A stretch of 22,829 bases of DNA from an uncultured Clostridia bacterium (GTDB lineage Bacteria; Bacillota; Clostridia; Christensenellales; Aristaeellaceae). The translations under genes were made by a program, and so were the position numbers. The notes below the pieces were generated by a model. It saw nothing but the letters and a program-made list of their open reading frames with translations, had not been told where the DNA came from and searched no databases. Below are positions 13,716 to 21,623 of this stretch, one piece after another (the first letter of the stretch is position 1; every line of letters begins with the position of its first letter). Where the stretch lies: the NCBI GenBank assembly GCA_934643535.1, contig CAKUCE010000013.1, positions 1-22,829 of the forward strand. The letters are read 5' to 3'.

Positions 13716-16340
13716 TCAGTATTCCAGTTCGATCTGCGAGCCAGTCAGCTTCTTGTGTACTACGATCTTCTTGTCGATCCGCTCCCGAAGCTCGGGCATA
13801 TGGGAGATCACGCCGATCATCCGGTCGCCGTCGGCCAGCGAGGACAGCAGCGCCATGGCGTTGCGCAGGGCATTTTCGTCCAGCGTGCCGAAGCCCTCGT
13901 CGATGAACATGGCCTCCAGCCGCACGCCGCCGCTCTCGCTCTGCACCACATCAGACAGGCCCAGCGCCAGCGACAGGGAGGCCAGGAAGCTCTCGCCACC
14001 GGACAGGGTGGACACGTCCCGCCACTGACCCGTGGCCCGGTCCAGCACGTCCAGATCCAGTCCGGACTGGCTGCGGCGATCCCGTGCCTCTTCCTTCAGC
14101 CGCAGCACGAACATGCCGTCGGTCATCCGGGTCAGCCGCTTGTTGGCGGCGGCCACCACCTGTTTGAAATAATACTGCTGCACGTAGGTCTCAAAGGTGA
14201 TCTTGACCTTCTGGCTCAATTGACCGCTCATGGCCCGGTACAGATCGTCCAGCACCGCCCATTCCTCGGCGTGGGCTTTCTTCTGCTCTGCCGCCCGGCG
14301 GATGGCTTTGCCCGCCTCCTGATGCAGGGTCAGCCGCCGGTCGCAGCTCCGGCTGCGTTCCTGTGCCTGCCGGTACTGCTCCGTCAGGTTCTTCTGCTGC
14401 TGCAGCAGGGCTTCGATGTCGGCCCTCACCCGGCCTTTCAGCTGCGCCTCCCGTTCGCCGATCCGATCGTTCAGCGACTTTTTCGCCTCTTCATAGCGGC
14501 GAATGGCCGCATCCAGCCTTTCCGCTTCTTCCGCAGGCAGACAGGCGGCGCGGTAATCCGCTTCGGCCTCAAAACCCTGCCGGGCCAGCCCTTCGGCAAA
14601 CTCCCGTTCCAGCCGTGCCGCTTCTTCTTCCAGCTCGCCCGCTTTCTTCAGCGACGCGTCCAGCAGCGCCGCCGCCCTTTCCAGCCGGCTTTGACATTGC
14701 TGGCGCTGGTTTTCCGCCTGTTCCGCCGTCTCCCGGATTTTCCGGGCGGCGGCATCCGCCTCTTTCATCCGCCGGCGGACACTCTGCTCCGTGTCCTCTT
14801 CGCCGATCCCTTCGCTCTGCAAAGTTCTTTGCAGCGTTTCCAGCGCCGCCCTTGCTGCGGCGGTCCGGCTGGAAATTTTCTGCACCTGCTGTTCCAGCAG
14901 TTTGCGCCGGTCGTCCGCCGCCTGAAACTGCTCCTGCGTCGCCCCGCCCTCCTGCAGGGCTGCGGGCGCAGGATGATGGATCGAGCCGCACACGGGACAG
15001 GGCTCGCCCTCTCGGAGGCTGCGGGCCAACAGTCCGCTCTGACTGCGGTAGTACGCCTGCCGCACAGCCAGATATTCCCGTTCGGCCCTGTCGCTGTCCT
15101 CCAGTGCTTTTGTCTGCAAGCAGTTCAGCCGCTCCAGCTCCAGTGCGTCTTTCTGCCGCTTTTCCAGAAGCTGCAGGCAGCTTTCCAGCCGTTTGACCAG
15201 TTGAGCGTTTTCCTCCGCCAGCGGAAGCTGCTCCCGGGCCTGCTTCGCCGTTTCTTCCAGCGCTGGAAGCCGTTCTGCCTGCGCCTTTTTCTCCTGTGCC
15301 AGCCGGGCGGCCTGCGTCTTTTCCGCCTCCAGACTTTGCCGGTTCCGCCGCCGCAGTTGGTCTATCGGCCCCAGCAGCTGGGCCTTGCGGGCCGCTGACA
15401 GCGCTGCCTTTCGCTCTTCCACGGTGCTTTGCTTTTGCAGAAGCCCGTCCAATTCCTTCTGCCATTGGCCTAGCTCGTCAAAACGCTGATTCAGGTTCCG
15501 GCCGTCGGCTAGGGCGGCGGTCAGTGTCTTCAGCTGCCCGTCCAGCGCCTCCCACTGGCCGTCCGCCTCTTTTTTCAGCCTGGTTTCGTAGGCGTACAGC
15601 CCCCGCAGCGTCTCCAGCAGCTGATCGGCGTACTTGGCGTCCGTCTGGTACTGCTTCAGCCTTTCCCGGTCCGGAAACTCCGGCTCCGGGCTGATCTTCC
15701 CCGCCTCGGTCACGATGCGCAGATCCAGTTCCTTTTGCAGCTGGGCGGCGGCGGAGCATTTCTCCTTGGCCTTTTTCTGCAGATCGGCGTAAAGCGAGGT
15801 GTTGAACAGTTGCTGGAACAGCTTCTTGCGGTCCTCGGACCTGGCGTTGAGAATCTTCAAAAAATCCCCCTGCGCGATCATCACCGTCTGGGCGAACTGA
15901 TCCTGCGTCAGGCCGATCAGCTCCTGCGCCCTGTCCTTCACCTCGTCCGTCCCCGTCCAGCATTCGCCGGTGTCCAGCTCCGTCAGTTCGGCGGCGGCCT
16001 TCTGCTCCACCAGATCGTCCCCCCGGCGGCTCTGGCGCAGGTAGACCGGATTGCGCTTCAGCCGGTAGGTGTGCTGACGGTGCTGAAACACCAGCTCCAC
16101 ATAGGTTTCCGTGTCCCGGGCAGCATAGTCCGACCGAAAGGATTTGGACGCGCGCCGCTCCTTTCCCCCGGAGCCTTCTCCGTAGAGGGCAAAGCTGATG
16201 GCGTCGAAGATCGTGGTCTTGCCCGCGCCCGTATCGCCGGTGATCAGAAAGATTCCGTTTTCACACAGCCTGGAAAAATCGATCGTCGTCCTTCCGGCAT
16301 AAGGCCCGAAGGCCGACAGGGTCAGCTTCAGCGGCTTCAT
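13716..16340 (-). CDS. sbcC: Nuclease SbcCD subunit C
   Basis: SbcC is the SMC-like ATPase of the SbcCD (Rad50-Mre11) complex, which opens hairpins and processes DNA ends. The 874-residue protein shows the Walker A GDTGAGKTT (residues 35-43), long coiled-coil stretches, the zinc hook Cys448-Pro-Val-Cys451 (CPVCGSIHHP), a second coiled coil, the signature LSGGESFLASLSLALGL, and Walker B/D-loop MFIDEGFGTLDENAL. It is shorter than E. coli (1048) or B. subtilis (1130) SbcC, implying shorter coiled-coil arms. Its ATG overlaps the stop of sbcD (ATGA) with GGAG upstream, so the two are translationally coupled. Confidence 0.96.
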   Translation of the reverse strand: MKPLKLTLSAFGPYAGRTTIDFSRLCENGIFLITGDTGAGKTTIFDAISFALYGEGSGGKERRASKSFRSDYAARDTETYVELVFQHRQHTYRLKRNPVYLRQSRRGDDLVEQKAAAELTELDTGECWTGTDEVKDRAQELIGLTQDQFAQTVMIAQGDFLKILNARSEDRKKLFQQLFNTSLYADLQKKAKEKCSAAAQLQKELDLRIVTEAGKISPEPEFPDRERLKQYQTDAKYADQLLETLRGLYAYETRLKKEADGQWEALDGQLKTLTAALADGRNLNQRFDELGQWQKELDGLLQKQSTVEERKAALSAARKAQLLGPIDQLRRRNRQSLEAEKTQAARLAQEKKAQAERLPALEETAKQAREQLPLAEENAQLVKRLESCLQLLEKRQKDALELERLNCLQTKALEDSDRAEREYLAVRQAYYRSQSGLLARSLREGEPCPVCGSIHHPAPAALQEGGATQEQFQAADDRRKLLEQQVQKISSRTAAARAALETLQRTLQSEGIGEEDTEQSVRRRMKEADAAARKIRETAEQAENQRQQCQSRLERAAALLDASLKKAGELEEEAARLEREFAEGLARQGFEAEADYRAACLPAEEAERLDAAIRRYEEAKKSLNDRIGEREAQLKGRVRADIEALLQQQKNLTEQYRQAQERSRSCDRRLTLHQEAGKAIRRAAEQKKAHAEEWAVLDDLYRAMSGQLSQKVKITFETYVQQYYFKQVVAAANKRLTRMTDGMFVLRLKEEARDRRSQSGLDLDVLDRATGQWRDVSTLSGGESFLASLSLALGLSDVVQSESGGVRLEAMFIDEGFGTLDENALRNAMALLSSLADGDRMIGVISHMPELRERIDKKIVVHKKLTGSQIELEY

Positions 16341-17461
16341 CGAATCTCTCCTTCCAGTTCTTTTCGCAGGCCGCGCAGGATCTCCAGGTGCCGGGGGTCA
16401 GGCGGGCAGTCGTTGTTCTGCAGCCGGTAAAAATCCGAAAACAGCTCCTCCGGGCTTTTGTTCTCCATGGCTTCCCGGGCCAGCACGTCAATATCCGTCC
16501 TGGTTTTGGAATTGACCACGGAAAACTTCATCATATTGGGAAACACGGTGCTGACCGTCACCCGCGCGTCCGGGGGCGGCAGCTCGTCCCGCAGCGTGAC
16601 CCACACATAATCCTCCGAATAGGGCATGGCCATCACCTCATCCAGCATGCCCTCCACCAGCCGCATATCATGCGGGGCGTTCAGCGGCACGGTATGGATG
16701 TCCACCTTCCCCTTTTCCCCCATTTCCACCACCGTGACCGATTTTTTCTGCGTCACCTCGGAAAATGAGTATTTCATCAGGGAACCGGCGTACCGCAGGG
16801 TGTCCCTCGTACACTTCTGAGGCTTGTGGATGTGCCCCAGCGCCACATAATCAAAATCGGCAAACACAGCCGCGTCGATGTTGTCCAGCCCGCCCACGGT
16901 CTTTTCCTCGGAGTCGGAGGTCTCCGCCCCGGTGATGAACTGGTGGCACACCAGCACATTCCGCCTGGCCGCATCCACCAGCGAATGGCGCAGCACCGCC
17001 TGCACAGCGTCCTGATAGGTCTCGATCCTCTCATCGGGAAAGAATCGCCGCACCTGTATGGGCTTCAAAAACGGCAAAAGGCTGACCACGATCTCCCCGT
17101 ATGCGTCCTGAAGCGTCACCTGCTGCAAGCGGCCGTCAAAGGCTTCGCTGACGTACACGCCCGAATTTTTCAAGAGGGACGAAAAATAGGAAATCCGCTG
17201 GGCGGAATCATGGTTGCCGCTGATGACGAACACCCGAAGGCCCATATCCTTCAACCGGGTGATGAACTGATCGAACGCGGCCATGGCTTCGCTCTGGGGG
17301 GACGCCTTCTGGTACACGTCCCCGGCGATCAGCACCGCGTCCGCCTGTTCGCTTCGGGCGATCTCCTCCACCTGACACAAAAGCCGAACCTGATCCTCCA
17401 GAAACGAAACGTCGTTCAGGCGCTTGCCCAGATGCAGATCCGCCAGATGCAGAAATTTCAT
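16337..17461 (-). CDS. sbcD: Nuclease SbcCD subunit D
   Basis: Mre11-type manganese phosphoesterase, the nuclease half of SbcCD. The 374-residue protein carries all phosphoesterase motifs: DLHLG (Asp8, His10), GDVYQ (Asp48), GNHDS (Asn83-His84), VCHQF (His173) and GHIHKPQ (His210, His212). A C-terminal SbcC-binding region follows. Start ATG 17461 sits behind AAAGGAGAAACAGACG. It overlaps sbcC by four bases. A promoter (17532-17560) lies upstream and the PrdX-like gene is divergent. Confidence 0.97.
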   Translation of the reverse strand: MKFLHLADLHLGKRLNDVSFLEDQVRLLCQVEEIARSEQADAVLIAGDVYQKASPQSEAMAAFDQFITRLKDMGLRVFVISGNHDSAQRISYFSSLLKNSGVYVSEAFDGRLQQVTLQDAYGEIVVSLLPFLKPIQVRRFFPDERIETYQDAVQAVLRHSLVDAARRNVLVCHQFITGAETSDSEEKTVGGLDNIDAAVFADFDYVALGHIHKPQKCTRDTLRYAGSLMKYSFSEVTQKKSVTVVEMGEKGKVDIHTVPLNAPHDMRLVEGMLDEVMAMPYSEDYVWVTLRDELPPPDARVTVSTVFPNMMKFSVVNSKTRTDIDVLAREAMENKSPEELFSDFYRLQNNDCPPDPRHLEILRGLRKELEGEIR

Positions 17462-17531
17462 CGTCTGTTTCTCCTTTGTATCCCATTTTTTAATGCTTCA
17501 CGGACTGCCTTTTCCCTCTGTCAGCCTCTTC

Positions 17532-17560
17532 ATTGTATCCCATCGGCCCTTCCCTGGCAA
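17532..17560 (-). promoter_or_regulatory. Promoter of sbcDC
   Basis: On the minus strand TTGCCA (17560-17555), 17-base spacer, TACAAT (17537-17532). It lies 71 bases upstream of the sbcD start. Confidence 0.6.
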
Positions 17561-17606
17561 GACGCAAAATAGGCTTCCGACTGTTCCCTAAACCGGTTTT
17601 TCGTGT

Positions 17607-17612
17607 TACAAT
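17607..17612 (+). promoter_or_regulatory. -10 box for the PrdX-like gene
   Basis: TACAAT at 17607-17612 precedes GGGAGG (17631-17636) and the ATG at 17646. The -35 at the right spacing (TTCCCT) is weak. A 10-bp palindrome AAACCGGTTT (17590-17599) sits in the spacer. Confidence 0.4.
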
Positions 17613-17645
17613 GCTTCGGGCGTATGCCCAGGGAGGTTTTTTTTC

Positions 17646-18185
17646 ATGATTCATGTCAGCCAGCCCATGACCACCGTGCCGGAGCATTTTTCCACGCCCC
17701 TGCAGGAGCTGGTCTACCGTACCCTGACCCGGCTCTCCATTCCCTTTCAGCGGGTGGAAAACGACCCCGCCGTCACCATGGAGGATTGTCAGGCCATCGA
17801 CGACCGCCTGCAAATGCAGACCGTCAAGACCCTGTTTTTGTGCAACCGTCAGCAGACCGCCTTTTACCTCTTCGTCACCCCGGGGGACAAGCCCTTTCGC
17901 ACGAAGGATTTCAGCGCCGCGCTGGGCGTGTCCCGGGTATCCTTCGCCACGCCGGAGCAGCTGGAGCGGCTCATGGGCACGGTGGTCGGCTCCGCCACGG
18001 TGTTCAGCGCTCTTCTGGCTTCGGCCCGGGAGGTGCGCGTGGTCTTCGACCGGGCGCTGGCGGACAGCGAATGGTACGGCTGCACCGACGGCACCACCAC
18101 CGGCTACATGAAGCTGCGCACCCGGGATGTGATCGACCGGCTGCTCCCCTACACCGCCCATACGCTGGAATGGGTGGAGGTCTGA
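17646..18185 (+). CDS. PrdX/YbaK-type aminoacyl-tRNA editing protein
   Basis: A 179-residue stand-alone editing-domain protein. PrdX/ProXp proteins hydrolyse Ala mischarged on tRNA-Pro; YbaK relatives act on Cys-tRNA-Pro. Sequence features match the PrdX type: TVKTLFLCNRQQTAFYLFVTPGDKPFRTKDFSAALGVSRVSFATPEQLERLMGTVVGSATVFSAL, with the PGDK and VxxGSxTxF motifs (about residues 78-120). Start ATG 17646 has GGGAGG nine bases upstream. It is followed after 26 bases by the rhodanese-PP-loop gene and probably forms a tRNA-quality operon with it. The exact amino acid specificity cannot be read from sequence alone. Confidence 0.85.
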   Translation: MIHVSQPMTTVPEHFSTPLQELVYRTLTRLSIPFQRVENDPAVTMEDCQAIDDRLQMQTVKTLFLCNRQQTAFYLFVTPGDKPFRTKDFSAALGVSRVSFATPEQLERLMGTVVGSATVFSALLASAREVRVVFDRALADSEWYGCTDGTTTGYMKLRTRDVIDRLLPYTAHTLEWVEV

Positions 18186-18211
18186 CGGCCCGCTGAAAGG
18201 AACGAACGCTC

Positions 18212-19366
18212 ATGACCCCTGAAATCGAAATTTCCCAAGCGGCGCTGGACAGCCTGCCAAACTGCCTGCTGGTGGACATGCGGGACGCGGAAAGCGTGAC
18301 CTACGGCGTCATTCCCGGAGCCGTAGCGCTGCCGCAGGAACGGCTGGAAGCCGAGGTTCCCGCTCTCTGCGCCGGAAAAGCTGTGGTGCTGTACTGCGCC
18401 CGGGGGCAATTCAGTCTGGATGCGGCGGAGGACCTGCGCCGTCTGGGCGTGGAGGCATACAGTCTGGAGGGCGGCTATGCGGGCTGGCTGCTGCACCGGA
18501 TGCAGTGGGAGCAGGAAACCAGCCTGCAGCAGCAGATCGAAGAGGGCATCCGCAAGACGTGGCACAAGCGGCTTTTTTCCAAGTTTGCCAAGGCCATCCG
18601 CACCTATGATCTGGTCAAGCCCGGCGACCGCATCGCCGTGTGCATTTCCGGCGGCAAGGACTCCATGCTCATGGCCAAGCTGTTTCAAGAGCTTTACCGG
18701 CACCATAAATTTCCTTTTGAACTGAAATTTCTGGTCATGGACCCCGGCTACAACGAAACCAACCGCAAGGTGATCGAGCACAACGCCCGGCTTTTGGGCA
18801 TTCCCATCACCATTTTTGAAACGGATATTTTCGACATCGTCTACAACGAAGAAAAGAATCCCTGCTACCTCTGCGCCCGGATGCGCCGGGGATACCTGTA
18901 CAGCAAGGCCCGGGAGCTGGGCTGCAACAAAATCGCGCTGGGCCACCACTACGACGACGTGATCGAGACCATCCTCATGGGCATGCTCTACGGCGCGCAG
19001 GTGCAGACCATGATGCCCAAGCTGCACAGCACCAACTTTCCCGGCATGGAGCTGATCCGCCCCATGTACCTGATCCGGGAGGCGGACATCAAGGCGTGGC
19101 GGGACCGCAACGACCTGCACTTCATCCAGTGCGCCTGCCGCTTCACCGACACCTGCACCACCTGCGACCCCAACGGCCGCACCGTGTCCAAGCGCATGGA
19201 GATCAAACAGCTCATCGCCCAGTTGAAAAAGGTCAATCCCTCCGTGGAGGCCAACATTTTCCGCAGCATGGAAAACGTGAACCTGAACACGGTCATTTCC
19301 TACAAACAGGGCGATCAGGTGCATTCCTTCCTGGACCGGTATGACGAGATCCAGGCGAAGGAATAA
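18212..19366 (+). CDS. Rhodanese-TtcA-like PP-loop tRNA thiolation fusion
   Basis: A 384-residue protein with two joined domains. Residues about 5-98 form a rhodanese domain, with LLVDMRD, IPGAVALP and the persulfide-type Cys62 in LYCARGQFS. Residues about 115-384 form a TtcA/TilS-like PP-loop ATPase, with SGGKDS at 146-151, CYLC (Cys218, Cys221) and later CAC (307, 309) and CTTC (315, 318). TtcA adds sulfur to C32 of tRNA using a [4Fe-4S] cluster held by a CxxC and a distant Cys. The rhodanese domain could hand over persulfide sulfur directly. TtuA-like or lysidine-type activity is possible. ATG 18212 has AAAGGA upstream. The gene ends before a strong terminator. Confidence 0.85.
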   Translation: MTPEIEISQAALDSLPNCLLVDMRDAESVTYGVIPGAVALPQERLEAEVPALCAGKAVVLYCARGQFSLDAAEDLRRLGVEAYSLEGGYAGWLLHRMQWEQETSLQQQIEEGIRKTWHKRLFSKFAKAIRTYDLVKPGDRIAVCISGGKDSMLMAKLFQELYRHHKFPFELKFLVMDPGYNETNRKVIEHNARLLGIPITIFETDIFDIVYNEEKNPCYLCARMRRGYLYSKARELGCNKIALGHHYDDVIETILMGMLYGAQVQTMMPKLHSTNFPGMELIRPMYLIREADIKAWRDRNDLHFIQCACRFTDTCTTCDPNGRTVSKRMEIKQLIAQLKKVNPSVEANIFRSMENVNLNTVISYKQGDQVHSFLDRYDEIQAKE

Positions 19367-19397
19367 GACGGTCTCCTCCTCAAAAACATTGATACGC

Positions 19398-19437
19398 AAA
19401 CGGCGCGGCCTTTCCGGTCGCGCCGTTTGATTTTCGT
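19398..19437. terminator. Terminator between the PP-loop fusion and XRE genes
   Basis: AAACGGCGCG (19398-19407) pairs with CGCGCCGTTT (19419-19428), followed by GATTTTCGTT. It lies between two convergent genes and can serve both, best on the plus strand. Confidence 0.8.
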
Positions 19438-19452
19438 TATTCCAATGCCGCA

Positions 19453-19893
19453 TTATTTTTTCCAGTGATTCAGATATGGCACGACCGCTTCCATATGGGC
19501 GCGGACCTGCTCTGCGGGCCAGCTTTCGTTGGCCATGTGTTCTACGCAGAAATCAATGAGCTGCTCTTTGCTTTCGTATTTGAATTTCCCATCGGTATAG
19601 CACCACTTGCAATATTCCTCGTTGAAGGAACCGTCCGTTTCTTTGCTGATGGTGGAATCGTCAAGCGGCATCCCGCAGCATTGGCAGATCAGCTTTCGCG
19701 GGGAGCCAAGCAGCGTATTGATCGAAACGTCAAAAACCTTTGACAGCAGCTTCAGCGTTTCCACATTGGGCGTCGTTTCCCCGTTTTCCCAGCGGGACAC
19801 CGCCTGCCTTGTCACAAACACTTTTTCTGCCAGTTCGTCCTGCGACATTCCCTTCCGGTTCCTCAGCTGGCATAGAATCTCCTTTGTATCCAT
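19453..19893 (-). CDS. XRE-family regulator with zinc-ribbon C-terminal domain
   Basis: A 146-residue protein. Residues about 5-62 are a Cro/CI-type helix-turn-helix (MSQDELAEKVFVTRQAVSRWENGETTPNVETLKLLSKVFDVSINTLL). Residues 70-105 form a zinc ribbon of the Zn_ribbon_2 type: ICQCCGMPLDD followed by EEYCKWCYTDGKF, with Cys70/73 and Cys95/98 as likely ligands. A short helical tail follows. Start ATG 19893 has AGGAGGGG just upstream; the open frame continues upstream to 19947 but lacks a better start. A 17-bp palindrome upstream may be its own operator. The gene opens an AT-richer patch. Ligand and targets unknown. Confidence 0.85.
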   Translation of the reverse strand: MDTKEILCQLRNRKGMSQDELAEKVFVTRQAVSRWENGETTPNVETLKLLSKVFDVSINTLLGSPRKLICQCCGMPLDDSTISKETDGSFNEEYCKWCYTDGKFKYESKEQLIDFCVEHMANESWPAEQVRAHMEAVVPYLNHWKK

Positions 19894-19942
19894 TTGAAAC
19901 CCCTCCTCGATGCAAGGGTAACACAGAATCGTTTTCCAGACA

Positions 19943-19959
19943 AGCAACTGGCAGTTGCT
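19943..19959. repeat. 17-bp perfect palindrome upstream of the XRE gene
   Basis: AGCAACTG-G-CAGTTGCT: two exact 8-base arms around one G. It lies about 50 bases upstream of the XRE start, next to a weak TTGTCT (19940-19935), and nine bases from the stop of the next gene. An operator for the XRE protein is the simplest reading. Confidence 0.5.
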
Positions 19960-19967
19960 GCGGCCTG

Positions 19968-20537
19968 TCAGTCCTTCAGGATTCCGGGGAAATTTCCTTT
20001 CAGAAAATGTCTGTACTCCGGATGCTCCGAAGCGTTCTCATACTCTTCTCGAATGGTCTTTTCATTCCATTCCTTCGCTTTCTCCGACAGTTCTTCATAC
20101 CGAACGACGGAAAGCAGGCCTTCGCGTTCCGCCTGCAGGATCGCCTCATAGGCGTCCGGAATAAATTCTGAGCCCGCCACATCGACCGGCACGCTGCTTG
20201 CGGCCGCATCCGGGATTGGAACGGCAAAACCGGCCTCCGAAATGGTCTCAGCCCGATAGATATAACCGGACACGCCCTGATAGGTACTGATCAGCGCGTT
20301 GGGGTAGTATTCCTCCAGCCGCTGGCGCCCGTCCCTGTTAAAGCCATACGGCCCCCACTTCTGGTAGATCCCCTCATACAAAAAGCCGGTCTCCTTACAA
20401 TACTTCTCAACGGCGTTGCTCAAGTACACCAATACATTTTCTCTTTTTTTCGAAAAGTAGACCAGCGGGATCCCATGATTGGAAACATGCGGTTTCAGTT
20501 GGGTGATCCCGCCGAACGGCGATGCGTGATAGTACAT
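19968..20537 (-). CDS. Protein of unknown function with YYHASP N-terminus
   Basis: A 189-residue soluble, acidic protein I cannot place in a named family. It begins MYYHASPFGGITQLKPHVSNHG, then LVYFSKKRENVLVYLSNAVEKY, YQKWGPYGF and STYQGVSGYIYRAETI. The opening Y-H-A-S followed by a Leu-x-Pro turn recalls ADP-ribosyltransferase-like proteins that start YHGT/YHAS, but no complete H-Y-E triad is evident, so this is only a hint. Start ATG 20537 has AGGAGGAG with an ideal gap. It is preceded by a 12-codon ORF and lies between XRE and MerR regulators in an AT-richer patch. Confidence 0.7.
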   Translation of the reverse strand: MYYHASPFGGITQLKPHVSNHGIPLVYFSKKRENVLVYLSNAVEKYCKETGFLYEGIYQKWGPYGFNRDGRQRLEEYYPNALISTYQGVSGYIYRAETISEAGFAVPIPDAAASSVPVDVAGSEFIPDAYEAILQAEREGLLSVVRYEELSEKAKEWNEKTIREEYENASEHPEYRHFLKGNFPGILKD

Positions 20538-20561
20538 TGCTTCTCCTCCTGAGCGTATTTT

Positions 20562-20600
20562 TTACGGTCCGGGTCGATGAACGAAATAAGCCTCTTTCAT
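20562..20600 (-). CDS. 12-codon ORF with strong ribosome binding site (possible leader peptide)
   Basis: ATG at 20600 preceded by GCGGAGGAAACGC (GGAGG with a six-base gap) encodes MKEAYFVHRPGP and ends with TAA at 20562. Its stop lies 24 bases before the start of the YYHASP gene. Such a good initiation signal on a very short ORF suggests a leader peptide or a decayed gene start. The His-Arg-Pro-Gly-Pro end is the kind of residue mix that slows peptide-bond formation, but 12 residues is short for known arrest peptides. Confidence 0.4.
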   Translation of the reverse strand: MKEAYFVHRPGP

Positions 20601-20659
20601 GCGTTTCCTCCGCTCTTTCCTAAACCGGAAGAAAGCAGCCCCGTCTGAATCGGCAACCG

Positions 20660-21532
20660 CTATGCCAGATATTCCGGATAGCTTTTCGTAAATTGCTCGT
20701 TTGCTTTCAGCAGTTGTTCGTAATGCTCGTTATACAGCGGACTGAGCTTTCTCATGGCGGGGATAAACGTATCGTCATATCCGTTGGCCGCGCAGATCTG
20801 TTTCATCGTTTCCATCAGCCGGCAGGCAGGCGAATTCTGATATTCCTCCGTTTGCCGGTATTTTTGGTAATCATCCAATACCTTTTTATGATTCCTGACA
20901 AACTCGTCCAGATTCTGAAGGGCATACTCCTGTTCCTGCAAAACGCGCCGGAGCCTCTCGGTTTCCTCTTCTCCGGAGCCTTCTTCCATACAGGCATCCA
21001 GATATTCCCGCAGATCATCCGGCAAACGGATTTCCGGAACCCGATCAAAAAATTCGATGATCTGATGAAAGGCTTTTTTCTGTTCCTCCGTCTCCACCTT
21101 TCCCGTCAGATATCTGGAAAAATGGAGACGGATGATTTTCCCATAATACCCCGGAAACAGCTCGCCCAGTTTTTGGATAATGATCGTATTGGAACTGAGC
21201 GGATCAATCTCCGGCTCAAGATCCTCGATTGCTTCTCCTGCCGCCAGCCGCTTCAACCATTCCTGTTTGACTTTTTCCTGCTCCAGCTCCAGCTCTCTTT
21301 GATAAAAAATGCCGCTGATTTCCCCACGATCCTCAAGCACACGCCGGATCTCCCGGATGCTCAAGCCTAATTTCCGATATAGAACGACCCGCTTTAGTAC
21401 TTTCGTATCCTCTTCTGAAAAATCTCTATATCCATTTTCCAGCACTTTCGGATCGACCAGCCCCTGCTCCACATAATACTGGACCGCTTTTTTGGTGATA
21501 CCGCATTTCCTCGCCGCCTCGTTGATAAGCAT
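20660..21532 (-). CDS. MerR-family transcriptional regulator
   Basis: A 290-residue regulator. Residues about 1-70 are a MerR winged helix (INEAARKCGITKKAVQYYVEQGLVDP, then NGYRDFSEEDTKVLKRVVLYRKLGLSIREIRRVLED). A coiled-coil dimerisation helix follows (about 75-100). A long C-terminal region of about 190 residues, rich in Glu, Gln and Tyr, is the likely effector or multimerisation domain, which I do not recognise. I start at ATG 21532 because GGAGGTGAGAAGG leads into it; GTG 21541 overlaps that site. Promoter at 21551-21581 has the 19-base spacer typical of MerR control, suggesting autoregulation. The upstream ABC exporter is a possible functional partner. Confidence 0.85.
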   Translation of the reverse strand: MLINEAARKCGITKKAVQYYVEQGLVDPKVLENGYRDFSEEDTKVLKRVVLYRKLGLSIREIRRVLEDRGEISGIFYQRELELEQEKVKQEWLKRLAAGEAIEDLEPEIDPLSSNTIIIQKLGELFPGYYGKIIRLHFSRYLTGKVETEEQKKAFHQIIEFFDRVPEIRLPDDLREYLDACMEEGSGEEETERLRRVLQEQEYALQNLDEFVRNHKKVLDDYQKYRQTEEYQNSPACRLMETMKQICAANGYDDTFIPAMRKLSPLYNEHYEQLLKANEQFTKSYPEYLA

Positions 21533-21550
21533 CCTTCTCACCTCCCCCTC

Positions 21551-21581
21551 ATTGTAAACCGGCCTGTAAGGGGACAGTCAA
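21551..21581 (-). promoter_or_regulatory. MerR-type promoter with 19-bp spacer
   Basis: On the minus strand TTGACT (21581-21576), 19-base spacer, TACAAT (21556-21551). Over-long 19-20 bp spacers are the hallmark of promoters that MerR proteins twist into activity. A CGGAAT/ATTCCG inverted repeat (21584-21602) lies just upstream. Confidence 0.55.
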
Positions 21582-21623
21582 TACGGAATGCCAAATATTC
21601 CGCCAATTTTCTGCGACGGGCAA

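Noticed and set aside
12873..15398. An 841-codon plus-strand open frame opposite the isomerase and sbcC
   Set aside because: It is the antisense of clear sbcC and isomerase coding sequence in GC-rich DNA, has a biased Pro/Gln/Arg/Phe composition and no family motifs.
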